A stretch of DNA of 64,000 bases from Bacillus sp. NTK074B (GTDB lineage: Bacteria > Bacillota > Bacilli > Bacillales > Bacillaceae_B): positions 1 to 64,000 of the forward strand of contig NZ_JAFKOH010000013.1 in NCBI RefSeq assembly GCF_017303375.1. The letters are read 5' to 3'. A model generated the notes under the pieces. It saw nothing but the letters and a program-made list of their open reading frames with translations. It ran no database searches and was not told where the DNA came from. A program made the position numbers and the translations under genes. Of this stretch, positions 36,128-44,800 are shown piece by piece (the stretch's first letter is position 1; each line of letters opens with the position of its first letter).

Positions 36128-36897
36128 TTAAGCAGAGCACTCCAGCTCTTCGTTTTTCGGTCAAAGGATAATAAGCCGTTGGCAGGTGACTTCCGGACCT
36201 GTTTATAGTCCTCCGCCATTTCATCCATGTCATAATAATCTCCGATCACCCAGATGGGAATTTCAATCTTCCCTCTGCTTAGTATGGCTTTTTCAAGGGA
36301 AATGACCATTCCCTCTTTTAATTTATCTTTGAAGGAATGAATGACTTCTTTCCCGATCACAGGGTAAGGTTTCTCCTTTTTCATGCCGAACAGGCCTTTT
36401 CCACCCTTGACGCTGCTGAGCTTTGAAGAAAGAGTCGATCCAAGCATATGATAAAAGTCCTCGAAGTCCCGGTAATATACTTTATTGAACCAGCCATCAT
36501 CATGGGAAAGATAGGCATATCGATTATTCAGCTTGGAATAAAAAGGAGGATGTAACGGCTGCTTGATATGTCCCATATAGAGGAGTTCTGCAATTTCCTG
36601 GCCGTTCAATTCATCGACTCCCACTTCTTCCTCAAAGTCGATCCAGCAGAAATCTCCATAGTTCTGAACCCCATCGTTCATGAGCTTCTTCATTTCTTTC
36701 TGCTCCACATATTCCATATGAGTATGTATATTGAAAGAACCTTGTTCGTATTGGTGTTTAATTAGAAGTAAGTTCTTTAAAGGCTTACGGGCATTGTTAA
36801 CAAATTCATTAAAATGGATTCCGTAAGAAACGACATACTGACGATCCGGATTCTTGTGAACATAGATGATATCTTTAACTTGGTTATTTGCCTTCAA
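36124..36897 (-). CDS. Conserved-looking cytoplasmic protein of unknown function
   Basis: About 257 aa, not recognised. No signal peptide or membrane segment. Notable stretches are DIIYVHKNPDRQYVVSYGIH, THMEYVEQKEMKKLM and IEIPIWVIGDYYDMDEMAED. The open frame begins at 36930, but GGAGGGA best serves the TTG at 36897 (7 nt). Translationally coupled to sfsA, which suggests a shared role. Coding quality (length, overlap, ribosome site) is good. Confidence 0.7.
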   Translation of the reverse strand: MKANNQVKDIIYVHKNPDRQYVVSYGIHFNEFVNNARKPLKNLLLIKHQYEQGSFNIHTHMEYVEQKEMKKLMNDGVQNYGDFCWIDFEEEVGVDELNGQEIAELLYMGHIKQPLHPPFYSKLNNRYAYLSHDDGWFNKVYYRDFEDFYHMLGSTLSSKLSSVKGGKGLFGMKKEKPYPVIGKEVIHSFKDKLKEGMVISLEKAILSRGKIEIPIWVIGDYYDMDEMAEDYKQVRKSPANGLLSFDRKTKSWSALLK

Positions 36898-36930
36898 GAA
36901 CATTCCCTCCATCTGATTAACACGGTGCAC

Positions 36931-37443
36931 AGTTCATATATTCTATTTTATCAAATAACGAAGCTACTTGTACTTTTCTATTTCATTTCAAAATGATGAC
37001 AAAAGTCGCAGGGAATTGTCGAAAATAGTCATATTATGGTACTTGAGGCTTGATCTATACTAATTCCCGAAGGCTGTGACAAATATTATCAGGAGAAAGG
37101 CGCTGGTTGATCTTAAGAATAGCCAATCAATATGTTGGTTTGATGACTTTATTTCTAAAGTCGAGGGTCGATATGGACTTCTAAACTAACAATTAATTTA
37201 TAAAATCAATTTCAATATTAATCACAAATAAGGAATATGTAATAAATGGAATCTTCTTCCTCTATTTTTCCAATGAATCCTACTGCTATCAACATTCCGA
37301 ATGAATTCATTTCCACACCTGTTCTGAATACCTGCCACATACCGACAGAAGTTAACGAATTTGTCTGGTCATGAGTAGAAATTTCCCTTCATTTCTATTA
37401 GACTAAGGAATGTGAAATCTTTAGAAATTCAGGTGAATAGAAT
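36931..37443. other. Long intergenic region upstream of rodA
   Basis: About 510 nt, AT-rich. A 25-codon frame (37107-37184, TTG after AGGAGA) is too short to support. No hairpin with a T-run, tRNA or riboswitch motif was recognised. It must contain promoters of rodA and of the divergent unknown gene, which I could not assign. Confidence 0.5.
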
Positions 37444-38619
37444 ATGGAAACTCGCCAGCGATTTGCTGATAAGATCGATTGGGGTCTTCTCTTTTTACTC
37501 ATGCTGTTCTTCATCGTAAGTGCAATGGGAATCAGCAGCGCCCAGACCTCAGGGCAATATGGAACAAACTTCGTCATTAGACAGGCATTTTGGTATGTTG
37601 TGGGTGGAATCATTATAGGGGCAGCATTATTCCTGGACTCAGATCAGTATAAGCGGCTTGCCTGGTACATATACGGTGCGGGAATTTTCTTGCTCGTTTT
37701 ATTATTGATTTCACCAGAGAGCATCGCACCTCATCGGAATGGGGCCAAAAGCTGGTTCATGCTTGGACCGCTCGGGTCTATACAGCCTTCAGAATTCATG
37801 AAGACATTCCTGATCCTTGCTCTGGCACGCGTCATTACCAATCATCATGAACTTAACCCAAGAAAAACGGTACAGACAGATTTTCAATTGTTAATTAAAA
37901 TCGGCTTGACCACCCTTGTTCCCCTTGCGTTCATCATGCAGCAACCTGATTTAGGGACATCACTGGTCATCCTTGCCATTATGACAGGGATCATCCTCGT
38001 ATCAGGTATAACGTGGAAATTAATCGTTCCCATCTATGCGTCCATCGGGGTCTTAGGAGCGGGCATCCTTTCACTGGTGATTTGGGCACCGGAATTATTA
38101 GAAAAGTATTTGAATGTAAAACCCTATCAATTCGGACGTATTTATGCATGGCTAGATCCGTATAACTACGCGAAATTAGAGGGTTTTCACTTAATCAACT
38201 CCCTTAACGCCATTGGCTCCGGCCAGATTTTCGGAAAAGGTTATAGCGACCGGGAAGTGTATATCCCGGAAAATCATACGGACTTTATATTCAGTGTCAT
38301 CGGTGAAGAGTACGGATTTATCGGGGCAAGTGTCGTCATCAGTTTATACTTCCTGCTGATCTATCATTTGACCAAGACGGCCCTTGATACGAAAGAACCC
38401 TTCAACGCTTACGTGTGCGCAGGAATCATCAGTATGATTACATTCCATGTGTTCCAAAACATCGGTATGACGATCCAGCTACTGCCAATCACCGGGATCC
38501 CCCTTCCGTTCATCAGTTATGGAGGAAGTTCCCTCATGGGGAATATGCTGGCCCTCGGACTTGTATTCAGTATGAGGTTTCACCATAAAACGTATATGTT
38601 TTCTTCAGAGGATTCTTAA
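37444..38619 (+). CDS. rodA: SEDS-family peptidoglycan glycosyltransferase RodA
   Basis: 391 aa, about ten membrane segments. Conserved SEDS features are GPLGSIQPSEFMK, QQPDLGTSLVI (catalytic-region Asp), HTDFIFSVIGEEYGF, and PITGIPLPFISYGGSS. Polymerises lipid II for cell-wall elongation together with a class B PBP. CAGGTGA lies 7 nt before the ATG. Immediately upstream of the argS leader but probably a separate transcript. Confidence 0.94.
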   Translation: METRQRFADKIDWGLLFLLMLFFIVSAMGISSAQTSGQYGTNFVIRQAFWYVVGGIIIGAALFLDSDQYKRLAWYIYGAGIFLLVLLLISPESIAPHRNGAKSWFMLGPLGSIQPSEFMKTFLILALARVITNHHELNPRKTVQTDFQLLIKIGLTTLVPLAFIMQQPDLGTSLVILAIMTGIILVSGITWKLIVPIYASIGVLGAGILSLVIWAPELLEKYLNVKPYQFGRIYAWLDPYNYAKLEGFHLINSLNAIGSGQIFGKGYSDREVYIPENHTDFIFSVIGEEYGFIGASVVISLYFLLIYHLTKTALDTKEPFNAYVCAGIISMITFHVFQNIGMTIQLLPITGIPLPFISYGGSSLMGNMLALGLVFSMRFHHKTYMFSSEDS

Positions 38620-38626
38620 TTACTGG

Positions 38627-38654
38627 TTGCATTCATCCTCTGGATGTGTAAAAT
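38627..38654 (+). promoter_or_regulatory. Probable promoter of the argS leader
   Basis: TTGCAT (38627-38632), 16-nt spacer, TAAAAT (38649-38654), about 30 nt before the T-box stem I. Confidence 0.6.
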
Positions 38655-38682
38655 AATAGTAATTAGATATCGACATTCAATG

Positions 38683-38897
38683 AAGAAGAGAGTAATCCTG
38701 ATGTTGAATCAAAAGCGAGCCGGGGGAGGTGAAAGCCCGGTATGAAACTCTGGATGAACCGCACTTCCGAGAAGTTTTTCTTGAAATCAGTAGGGAAAAA
38801 CCGGGATCTCCCGTTATACAATGAGCGCCCTTTCGGGAATAAGAGTGGTACCGCGAGCTAAACTCGTCTCTATGTTATATAGAGGCGGGTTTTTTTA
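38683..38897 (+). promoter_or_regulatory. T-box leader, arginine-specific (CGC specifier)
   Basis: The signature AAGAGTGGTACCGCGAG lies at 38841-38857, followed by a terminator (38861-38896; stem CTCGTCTCTAT/ATAGAGGCGGG and seven T). Stem I begins GAAGAGAGTAA, with a distal GGTGAAAGCC segment. The specifier loop reads GAAC-CGC-AC, so the specifier is CGC (38760-38762), an Arg codon, fitting the downstream argS. Uncharged tRNA-Arg would stabilise the antiterminator and allow argS transcription. Confidence 0.93.
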
Positions 38898-38925
38898 TGT
38901 TTACTATTAATGGAGGTGCACAAAG

Positions 38926-40614
38926 ATGGATTTAAAATCAATACTGGCCCATCAAATAAAGACTCAGCTTTTATCAGATTGGTGCGAAGAAGATCTCTGC
39001 AACTTGATCGAAACACCAAAGCATAGCCATTTAGGGGACCTGGCATTTCCCTGTTTCCAACTGGCAAAATCCCTGAAGAAAGCTCCGGCACAGATCGCCA
39101 AAGAGTTTGCCGCTGCACTTTCCTCTCCCCTTTTCACCAAGGTGGAGGCAGTTGGACCATATATCAACATCCATTTCGACGGGGCAAAAGCCGGAAAGGA
39201 AATCGTGTCGGGAGTTTTGGCGAGAGGAAACAATTATGGTACCCATACCTTCGGAGAAAAGAAAACCATTGTATTAGACATGTCCTCTCCCAATATCGCC
39301 AAACCATTCTCCATGGGACATCTACGTTCAACGGTCATTGGCAATGCCATTTCAGCCATAGCTGAAAAATGCGGCTATACAACTGAGAAAATAAATTATG
39401 TTGGGGATTGGGGCACACAATTCGGAAAACTGATCGTTGCTTTCAAAAAGTGGGGAGATCCCGAAAAAGTGAAAGAAAATCCCATCTCCGAATTATTTGT
39501 TCTTTACAAAAAGTTTCATGCTGAGGCGGAACTCGATCCTGCCCTTGAGGATGAAGGAAGAAAAGCCTTCAAGTTACTGGAAGATGGAGATGAGGAAATA
39601 ACGGAATTGTGGAGATGGTTCAAGGATGAATCCCTCCAAGCCTTCAAGACGATCTATTCCTTACTGGGGGTGGAATTCGATTCCTACAACGGGGAAGCGT
39701 TTTTCAATGACAAGATGGAAGAAGTGGTAAAAATGCTTCAGGAAAACCAACTTCTTGAGGAATCCCAAGGGGCTCAGGTAGTGCGCATGGAAGATGGGAA
39801 TCTGCCTCCATGCCTGATTACGAAATCGGATGGGGCCACTCTCTATGCCACACGTGACCTGGCTGCTGCCCTCTACAGAAAGCGTCAATATGACTTTGAT
39901 GAAGCCCTGTATATCGTCGGCCAGGAACAGACCATCCATTTCAAGCAAGTGATGAACGTGCTGAAACTGCTTGGGTACGAGTGGTCAGATGATATGAAGC
40001 ATATTCCTTTCGGACTGTATTTGAAGGACGGGAAGAAGATGTCGACACGAAAAGGCAGAGTCATCCTGTTGGAAGAGGTCCTTCAAGAGGCGATTAAAAT
40101 GGCAGAGGAAAACATTAAACTGAAGAATCCCGGCTTAGAAAATGCTCACGTTGTTGCTAGAAATGTCGGGGTCGGTGCGATCATATTTCATGACCTGAAA
40201 AATGACCGGCTCAATGATATAGAATTCTCCCTGGAGCATATGCTCACATTCGAGGGAGAAACCGGTCCTTACATTCAATACACCTATGCAAGAACACAGT
40301 CACTGCTCAGAAATGCAGGGATCATGTCTCCCATGAAGTTCGAAGGTCTGGCTGATGCCGAAAGCTGGGAAGTAATCAAGCAGCTTCGCCTATTTCCGGA
40401 GACCATCGAAAAAGCATGGCAGCATTACGGCCCATCCGTCATTGCCAAATATTTAATCGATACATCCCAAAGTTTCAACCGTTATTATGGTAAAACGAAA
40501 ATCCTTGCAGGAGATTCACAACAAAACTCCCGCCTCGCTTTGGTTCAAGCTGTCGGGATCGTCCTATCCGAAGGTTTGCGTTTGCTCGGCATGAAATCAC
40601 CTTCAGAAATGTAG
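38926..40614 (+). CDS. argS: Arginyl-tRNA synthetase
   Basis: 562 aa class I synthetase: HIGH-equivalent FSMGHLRST after SSPNIAKP, KMSKS-equivalent KMSTRKG, N-terminal additional domain and C-terminal DALR anticodon-binding domain. TGGAGGT precedes the ATG by about 9 nt. T-box control suggests an inducible, possibly second, ArgRS; whether another argS exists elsewhere cannot be seen. Confidence 0.96.
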   Translation: MDLKSILAHQIKTQLLSDWCEEDLCNLIETPKHSHLGDLAFPCFQLAKSLKKAPAQIAKEFAAALSSPLFTKVEAVGPYINIHFDGAKAGKEIVSGVLARGNNYGTHTFGEKKTIVLDMSSPNIAKPFSMGHLRSTVIGNAISAIAEKCGYTTEKINYVGDWGTQFGKLIVAFKKWGDPEKVKENPISELFVLYKKFHAEAELDPALEDEGRKAFKLLEDGDEEITELWRWFKDESLQAFKTIYSLLGVEFDSYNGEAFFNDKMEEVVKMLQENQLLEESQGAQVVRMEDGNLPPCLITKSDGATLYATRDLAAALYRKRQYDFDEALYIVGQEQTIHFKQVMNVLKLLGYEWSDDMKHIPFGLYLKDGKKMSTRKGRVILLEEVLQEAIKMAEENIKLKNPGLENAHVVARNVGVGAIIFHDLKNDRLNDIEFSLEHMLTFEGETGPYIQYTYARTQSLLRNAGIMSPMKFEGLADAESWEVIKQLRLFPETIEKAWQHYGPSVIAKYLIDTSQSFNRYYGKTKILAGDSQQNSRLALVQAVGIVLSEGLRLLGMKSPSEM

Positions 40615-40757
40615 AAATGGAAAGAATTCTGTCACTATTTCCCGAGAAATAGAATGATATGATTGGGATATTTCATGACTCCCTATATGAAAAGTGATAT
40701 ACTTTCTTATGTTCTATTTAAATTGAAAATAACGCTTTATTCATAAAGGAGAGTACT

Positions 40758-41339
40758 ATGTCTGAACTACTTCACACGTTCGAAGCCTGGTTATTGGATT
40801 ATGGTGTATGGGGACTGATTCTTGTTTCGTTCGCCGACTCATCGTTCTTCCCCATCCCACCTGATGTGTTACTGATCCCACTTTCAATCGCCAACCCAAA
40901 CAGCGCATTACTTTACGCACTATATACGACGGTCGCGTCCGTCATCGGATCCCTATTTGGATGGTGGATCGGTAAAAAGCTGGGACGACCGATTCTGGTT
41001 CGTTTATTCTCAGAGGCCCGCATCCAAAAAGTAGAGGAATATTTCACGAAATTCGGGCCCATGGCACTCTTGATTGCCGGTCTGACACCAGTTCCTTATA
41101 AAATCTTCACCATTTTCGCAGGGGTTTCCGGCGTCAGGATTCGCGTACTGGTGATCTGGTCGATTATCGGAAGAGGTATCCGTTTCTTCTTGGAAGGGGC
41201 CATCATCCTGACCCTCGGGGCAAAGGCAAAACCCTTTATCGAGGAAAATTTCACATTCCTTACCCTTGCAGCCGGAGGAGTGTTGATTGCTGTATATCTT
41301 GTCTACCTGATCATCAAAAAGAAAAAAAGAACCCCTTGA
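40758..41339 (+). CDS. DedA/YqaA-type VTT-domain membrane protein
   Basis: 193 aa with about five membrane segments. DSSFFPIPPDVLLIPLS and LIAGLTPVPYKIFTIFAGVSG are the paired reentrant motifs of the VTT/DedA superfamily (lipid scramblase-like). Physiological role uncertain. AAAGGAG precedes the ATG. Confidence 0.87.
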   Translation: MSELLHTFEAWLLDYGVWGLILVSFADSSFFPIPPDVLLIPLSIANPNSALLYALYTTVASVIGSLFGWWIGKKLGRPILVRLFSEARIQKVEEYFTKFGPMALLIAGLTPVPYKIFTIFAGVSGVRIRVLVIWSIIGRGIRFFLEGAIILTLGAKAKPFIEENFTFLTLAAGGVLIAVYLVYLIIKKKKRTP

Positions 41340-41350
41340 TCAAATGACAT

Positions 41351-41391
41351 AAAAGGAGCATGGCGTACGTTACACACGCCATGCTCCTTTT
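41351..41391. terminator. Bidirectional terminator
   Basis: Perfect 16-bp stem AAAAGGAGCATGGCGT / ACGCCATGCTCCTTTT between convergent genes, T-rich in both directions. Confidence 0.95.
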
Positions 41392-41395
41392 TTCT

Positions 41396-42295
41396 TTAGT
41401 CCGGGGAACCCACTACAAATCGAAGATGCTTCTCCAGCACTTTCAGGGACTGACTGCTCCCCTCATATAGCTCCCCATCCATATCAAGCTTTTCGTCTTG
41501 CCCCAGTTCAATATGGGCTTCCTTTGCCTGAATATGCATGATGTCATCATATTCCTCACTGATATTTCCTGTACTTTTAATGACCAGAAATTCCTTCAAT
41601 AATGGGAATCCACTTTTCTTCACGATATAGATGTCCATCAGGCCGTCACTCATATCGATACAGATTGGCAGGGGATTAGATCCGATGGAACGTCCGTTGG
41701 CGACCAACAGCATGACTACCTCTTCTTCCACCGTCTCGTTTTCCGTTGTGACCTTTACCCTGAGAATGGGAGAGTCTTTAATGGACTGGAACGCACTGAT
41801 GTAGTAACTTAATTTCCCCAGTACGCTTTTTGATCCCACATCGATATTATCGCTCGTCTGGGAGACCAATCCCGTCCCCCAGAAATTACTGAAATACCTC
41901 TCCCCCGCCTGGACGATGTCGACGTCCTGTTCGGAAGTCTGTTCCGTTATGAGCCGGACCGCTTGTCCAATGTTCATCGGTATGTGCAGGGAACGGGCAA
42001 AATCATTACACGTCCCACCTGGAAGGATGCCCACAAGGGGACGATCTTCGAGGGCAGCCAGGCCATTGATGGATTCATGAACCGTGCCGTCCCCGCCCAT
42101 GATCACGACCAGCTCATATTGGCTTCCTGATTCCCTGCAAACCCTCTCAGCGTCACCTTTTTCTTTTGTCTTATGAATGATCAGATTCGTGCATATATCC
42201 AGTAATGGAGGTACAGCGTCCTTCAACAGGACTTCAAGTGTCCCTTGACCTGCCTTGCCGTTGCATATGAATAAAACATCCGAATATTTCGCCAT
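41396..42295 (-). CDS. Diacylglycerol/lipid kinase, YegS/BmrU family
   Basis: About 299 aa. GGDGTVHESINGL is the nucleotide-binding signature, PGGTCNDFARSL the second glycine-rich motif, and ICIDMSDGLMDI the C-terminal conserved patch. Phosphorylates a lipid, likely diacylglycerol. TTG 42319 is open in frame, but ATG 42295 follows AGGTGA by 8 nt. Confidence 0.9.
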   Translation of the reverse strand: MAKYSDVLFICNGKAGQGTLEVLLKDAVPPLLDICTNLIIHKTKEKGDAERVCRESGSQYELVVIMGGDGTVHESINGLAALEDRPLVGILPGGTCNDFARSLHIPMNIGQAVRLITEQTSEQDVDIVQAGERYFSNFWGTGLVSQTSDNIDVGSKSVLGKLSYYISAFQSIKDSPILRVKVTTENETVEEEVVMLLVANGRSIGSNPLPICIDMSDGLMDIYIVKKSGFPLLKEFLVIKSTGNISEEYDDIMHIQAKEAHIELGQDEKLDMDGELYEGSSQSLKVLEKHLRFVVGSPD

Positions 42296-42334
42296 GAAAA
42301 TCGTCACCTGACTCTTCAATTAGTTTAATCAATA

Positions 42335-42464
42335 AAAAGAGGCTGACCCAAAACGATGAGTGATAATCATCCTTATCGGACCAGGCCATAGGCTTTCAGA
42401 TTACTGCTCTATAACTCGGGGATTCTTGACCGAAAACGTGAAAATTCTTGGATCAGCCTCTTTT
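42335..42464. repeat. 130-bp element with 17-bp terminal inverted repeats
   Basis: AAAAGAGGCTGACCCAA (42335-42351) and the inverse of TTGGATCAGCCTCTTTT (42448-42464) match at 16 of 17 positions. The 96-bp interior is non-coding. It begins 2 nt after the stop of the 42466 gene on the minus strand and could double as its terminator. No clear flanking target duplication. Confidence 0.75.
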
Positions 42465-42465
42465 A

Positions 42466-42750
42466 CTATGCTGTATTGGAATCATCCTGGGGGACTTGGA
42501 GTAAAAATCGATGGGCAATTCCAAGACGCCCTTTAATGTAGCTTTGGGGATCATATGGAATATGCCGATTCTGCATACGATGGAGTTCCATTTCCGCAAA
42601 CATGGCCAGGGCACGACTAACCTGATCCAAAGCCATGGTTATACTCCCGGGATCTGAAGGCTGCTCCCGGCTCATACAATAGTATGAAATCTCATCTGCC
42701 TTCTTTCTGATCTCCTTTAATGCTTGTAGATCAAACATCATTCTCTCCAT
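42466..42750 (-). CDS. Small helical protein of unknown function
   Basis: 94 aa, not recognised. Predicted mostly helical (FDLQALKEIRKKADEIS ... ALDQVSRALAMFAEMELHRM), no signal or membrane segment. GAGGAGGG lies 6 nt before the ATG, giving good coding support. Stands alone between the lipid kinase and a still smaller gene. Confidence 0.7.
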   Translation of the reverse strand: MERMMFDLQALKEIRKKADEISYYCMSREQPSDPGSITMALDQVSRALAMFAEMELHRMQNRHIPYDPQSYIKGRLGIAHRFLLQVPQDDSNTA

Positions 42751-42835
42751 GCCTAACCCTCCTCTTCACCTTACGTATAGTATATCGGGGAGAAAGAGGA
42801 AATATGTCTGTCCAATCATTCTCGGGTGAGCGGGT

Positions 42836-42985
42836 TTATGAATCTTGTGTTAACGTCTTAGGTAATGGTTGATACTGCTTTAGTGAATGAAGGATTTCCC
42901 GTCTTGATTTCGTTTTTGAAATATTAACTCCGACGTTCGACAATTTCGTTATCACTTTTTTAAAGCGATCGTTCTCCTTTACCAC
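42836..42985 (-). CDS. 49-residue basic protein, unknown
   Basis: GTG-started frame preceded by AGAGGTG at 6 nt. Product begins VKENDRFKKVITKLSNVGV and ends KQYQPLPKTLTQDS; lysine/arginine-rich, cytoplasmic. It fills a gap between two genes and points the same way as the 42466 gene. Not recognised as any family; conservation would be needed to be sure. Confidence 0.5.
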   Translation of the reverse strand: MVKENDRFKKVITKLSNVGVNISKTKSRREILHSLKQYQPLPKTLTQDS

Positions 42986-43122
42986 GTTATTCACCTCTTT
43001 TATAATATCGTTACCTATTTGTACGTTTTACTCTGCAAAAGGTTTCACTTAATGTTATATGATTTCCCTTTTCCCTAAAAATGCAACGATAATCCTATTT
43101 TTACACATTTCAGAAGAATAAT

Positions 43123-43767
43123 TTGTTCCGAATTACACAATTTATACTCATGAAGACGAAACTATCCCTCTTTCTCATTACATCAATCCTAGTCTATAGC
43201 CTATTTGTTCTACCTATTGCAGCTGCAGAAAGCACGTATTCTGTTAAAAAAGGAGATACTTTTTGGACCATTTCAAGGATATTTCACATGGGATTGTCAG
43301 AATTGATCAAAGCGAATCCTCAAGTAACGAATCCAGCTGTCATTTTCCCCGGCCAGACAATTAATATTTCAACAGCCTCAAAGGATTCAATTGAAGACCG
43401 GGTCACTGCATTGATCAATCAGGAAAGGCAGAAAAACGGGCTCTACCCCCTTCAGACAGACGGGCTTCTCTCCATGATCGCCCAATACAAGTCCCGTGAT
43501 ATGAGAGATACCGGGTATTTCTCTCACAGGAGCCCAACCTACGGGTCTCCTGATGATATGTTGAAGAGCTTTCACATTTCATACCGGCAGGCTTCTGAAA
43601 ACATTGCCGCCGGACAGGAGAGTTATGAAGAGGTTGTGAAGGAATGGATGACCAGCCCGGTTCACCGCAAGAATATCCTCAACGGGTCCTATACCCATGT
43701 AGGCGTTGGATATGCCAAAGGTGGAGCTTACGGTACGTATTGGACGCAGCTTTTCATTTCGAAATAA
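43123..43767 (+). CDS. Secreted LysM and CAP-domain protein (YkwD-like)
   Basis: 214 aa: signal peptide (KLSLFLITSILVYSLF...AAA), one LysM domain (TYSVKKGDTFWTISRIFHM ... FPGQTINI) that binds peptidoglycan, and a CAP/SCP domain with HRSPTYGSPDDML, SENIAAGQ and WMTSPVHRKNIL. Common in spore formers; function on the cell or spore surface. The TTG at 43123 has a weak AGAAG site; an ATG at 43150 has none, so the start is uncertain by 9 codons. Confidence 0.85.
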   Translation: MFRITQFILMKTKLSLFLITSILVYSLFVLPIAAAESTYSVKKGDTFWTISRIFHMGLSELIKANPQVTNPAVIFPGQTINISTASKDSIEDRVTALINQERQKNGLYPLQTDGLLSMIAQYKSRDMRDTGYFSHRSPTYGSPDDMLKSFHISYRQASENIAAGQESYEEVVKEWMTSPVHRKNILNGSYTHVGVGYAKGGAYGTYWTQLFISK

Positions 43768-43824
43768 ACAAGACGGTAAGGTCCGTCCCTCTTATAAAAT
43801 CGAAATCATTTTGGAAATAACGTA

Positions 43825-44090
43825 GTGGATATTTCCTATACACAAGGAAATGTCTCTCAGGTTATGTCACAACAAGTTGTGACCGTTTCTCCGGAGGCTT
43901 CTGTCGAAGAGGCTTCGGCTTTAATATCCAGCATCAGGTGCGCCGTTTACCAGTAGTTGAAAACGGTCAGCTTGTGGGGATGCTGGCTTTAGGGGATTTG
44001 GCAGTGCAGCAGAAATCCGATCAAAGCGCGGGTAGTGCCTTAAGCGGGATCTCACAGAACCACCCTTCCCTAACAAAAGGCTACAAAAGC
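43825..44090 (+). pseudogene. CBS-domain protein remnant (YhcV-like), truncated and frameshifted
   Basis: Only the second CBS repeat survives: VSQVMSQQVVTVSPEASVEEASALIS in one frame, then QHQVRRLPVVENGQLVGMLALGDLA and AGSALSGISQ in the next, with the shift near 43930. The halves together match the C-terminal part of B. subtilis YhcV as I recall it. The first CBS domain and the start are missing. Identical GGTCCGTCCCTCT copies flank it (43780-43792; 44161-44173), and a terminator hairpin follows at 44121. Confidence 0.8.
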
Positions 44091-44120
44091 ACAAACTTCA
44101 TATCTTTCATTAAACAGAAT

Positions 44121-44148
44121 AAGGGGCTGGTGGTACAGCCCCTTATTT
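44121..44148 (+). terminator. Terminator left behind by the CBS remnant
   Basis: AAGGGGCTG/CAGCCCCTT stem followed by ATTTGCTGTTT. The residual open frame of the remnant reads straight through it. Confidence 0.75.
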
Positions 44149-44243
44149 GCTGTTTAATGAGGTCCGTCCCTCTCTTCGACTTGTTTTGACTTAAAGGGGG
44201 GCCAATCGTCATTATTTTCATGTAAAGGGAGGATTTTCTTTAT

Positions 44244-44271
44244 TTGTGACGAATATGTGATTTAATACAAA
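44244..44271 (+). promoter_or_regulatory. Probable sigma-A promoter
   Basis: TTGTGA (44244-44249), 16-nt spacer, TACAAA (44266-44271), 27 nt upstream of the start of the small membrane protein gene. Confidence 0.5.
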
Positions 44272-44297
44272 TGGTGTTATGGAGGAGGAGGTTTTGT

Positions 44298-44465
44298 ATG
44301 AGTCGTACTGCACGCTCGTACCGAAAGGAAGTTCGTCATTTTAAACGTGAGAACCGAAAAAAAGTCTTCGCCGACAGCATTCTTGATTTCTTATTTATGT
44401 TATTTGGGATTTCTATGATTACGGGTATTTTATTATTTATGCTGGGGTTTTGGAATTTTTATTAG
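44298..44465 (+). CDS. Small single-pass membrane protein, unknown
   Basis: 55 aa: a strongly basic N-terminus (MSRTARSYRKEVRHFKREN) and one hydrophobic helix (FLFMLFGISMITGILLFML). GGAGGAGG lies 6 nt before the ATG; a promoter candidate and a terminator (44524-44549) bracket it, giving a complete small transcription unit. Not recognised as a family. Confidence 0.72.
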   Translation: MSRTARSYRKEVRHFKRENRKKVFADSILDFLFMLFGISMITGILLFMLGFWNFY

Positions 44466-44523
44466 TTTATTTGATTATCACCGCTATCATATTTCTATTT
44501 TCTTATCGGGATTTTATTTTGCT

Positions 44524-44549
44524 GCCATGGATCTCTATGGCTTTTTTTT
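44524..44549 (+). terminator. Terminator of the small membrane protein gene
   Basis: GCCAT/ATGGC stem with an 8-nt loop followed by eight T. The remaining sequence to 44716 shows no gene. Confidence 0.7.
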
Positions 44550-44716
44550 ATGATGACATTTATGAAATCCGTACAGAAAATAGTATTCCACTATCTTTCA
44601 TTATATTATTTCAATATAATTTTACACCTTATTATCGGTGGCCTAACACAGTCCAGAAAACCTTTATTACTATGATAAAATAGTTCGCTCTCCAAAATAA
44701 AACCTGGTAATATTTT

Positions 44717-44763
44717 AATATTCAGATAATAACTTGAATTTTATTTGAAATTTTCAGATAATA
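44717..44763 (+). promoter_or_regulatory. alsT promoter with two CodY-like boxes
   Basis: Promoter TTGAAT (44734-44739), 17-nt spacer, GATAAT (44757-44762). Two 15-mers resemble the CodY box AATTTTCWGAAAATT: 44717-44731 (12 of 15) and 44749-44763 (13 of 15); the second covers the -10 element. Repression by CodY under branched-chain amino acid/GTP sufficiency is inferred. Confidence 0.65.
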
Positions 44764-44800
44764 ATCTATGTAACCGACACAAATTTCTGAGGGGGTTATC

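Noticed and set aside
37107..37184. 25-codon frame (TTG start, AGGAGA upstream) before rodA
   Set aside because: Too short, no promoter or terminator, product featureless.
44450..44683. 77-residue frame after the small membrane protein
   Set aside because: Overlaps the preceding gene, crosses its terminator and has no ribosome site of its own.
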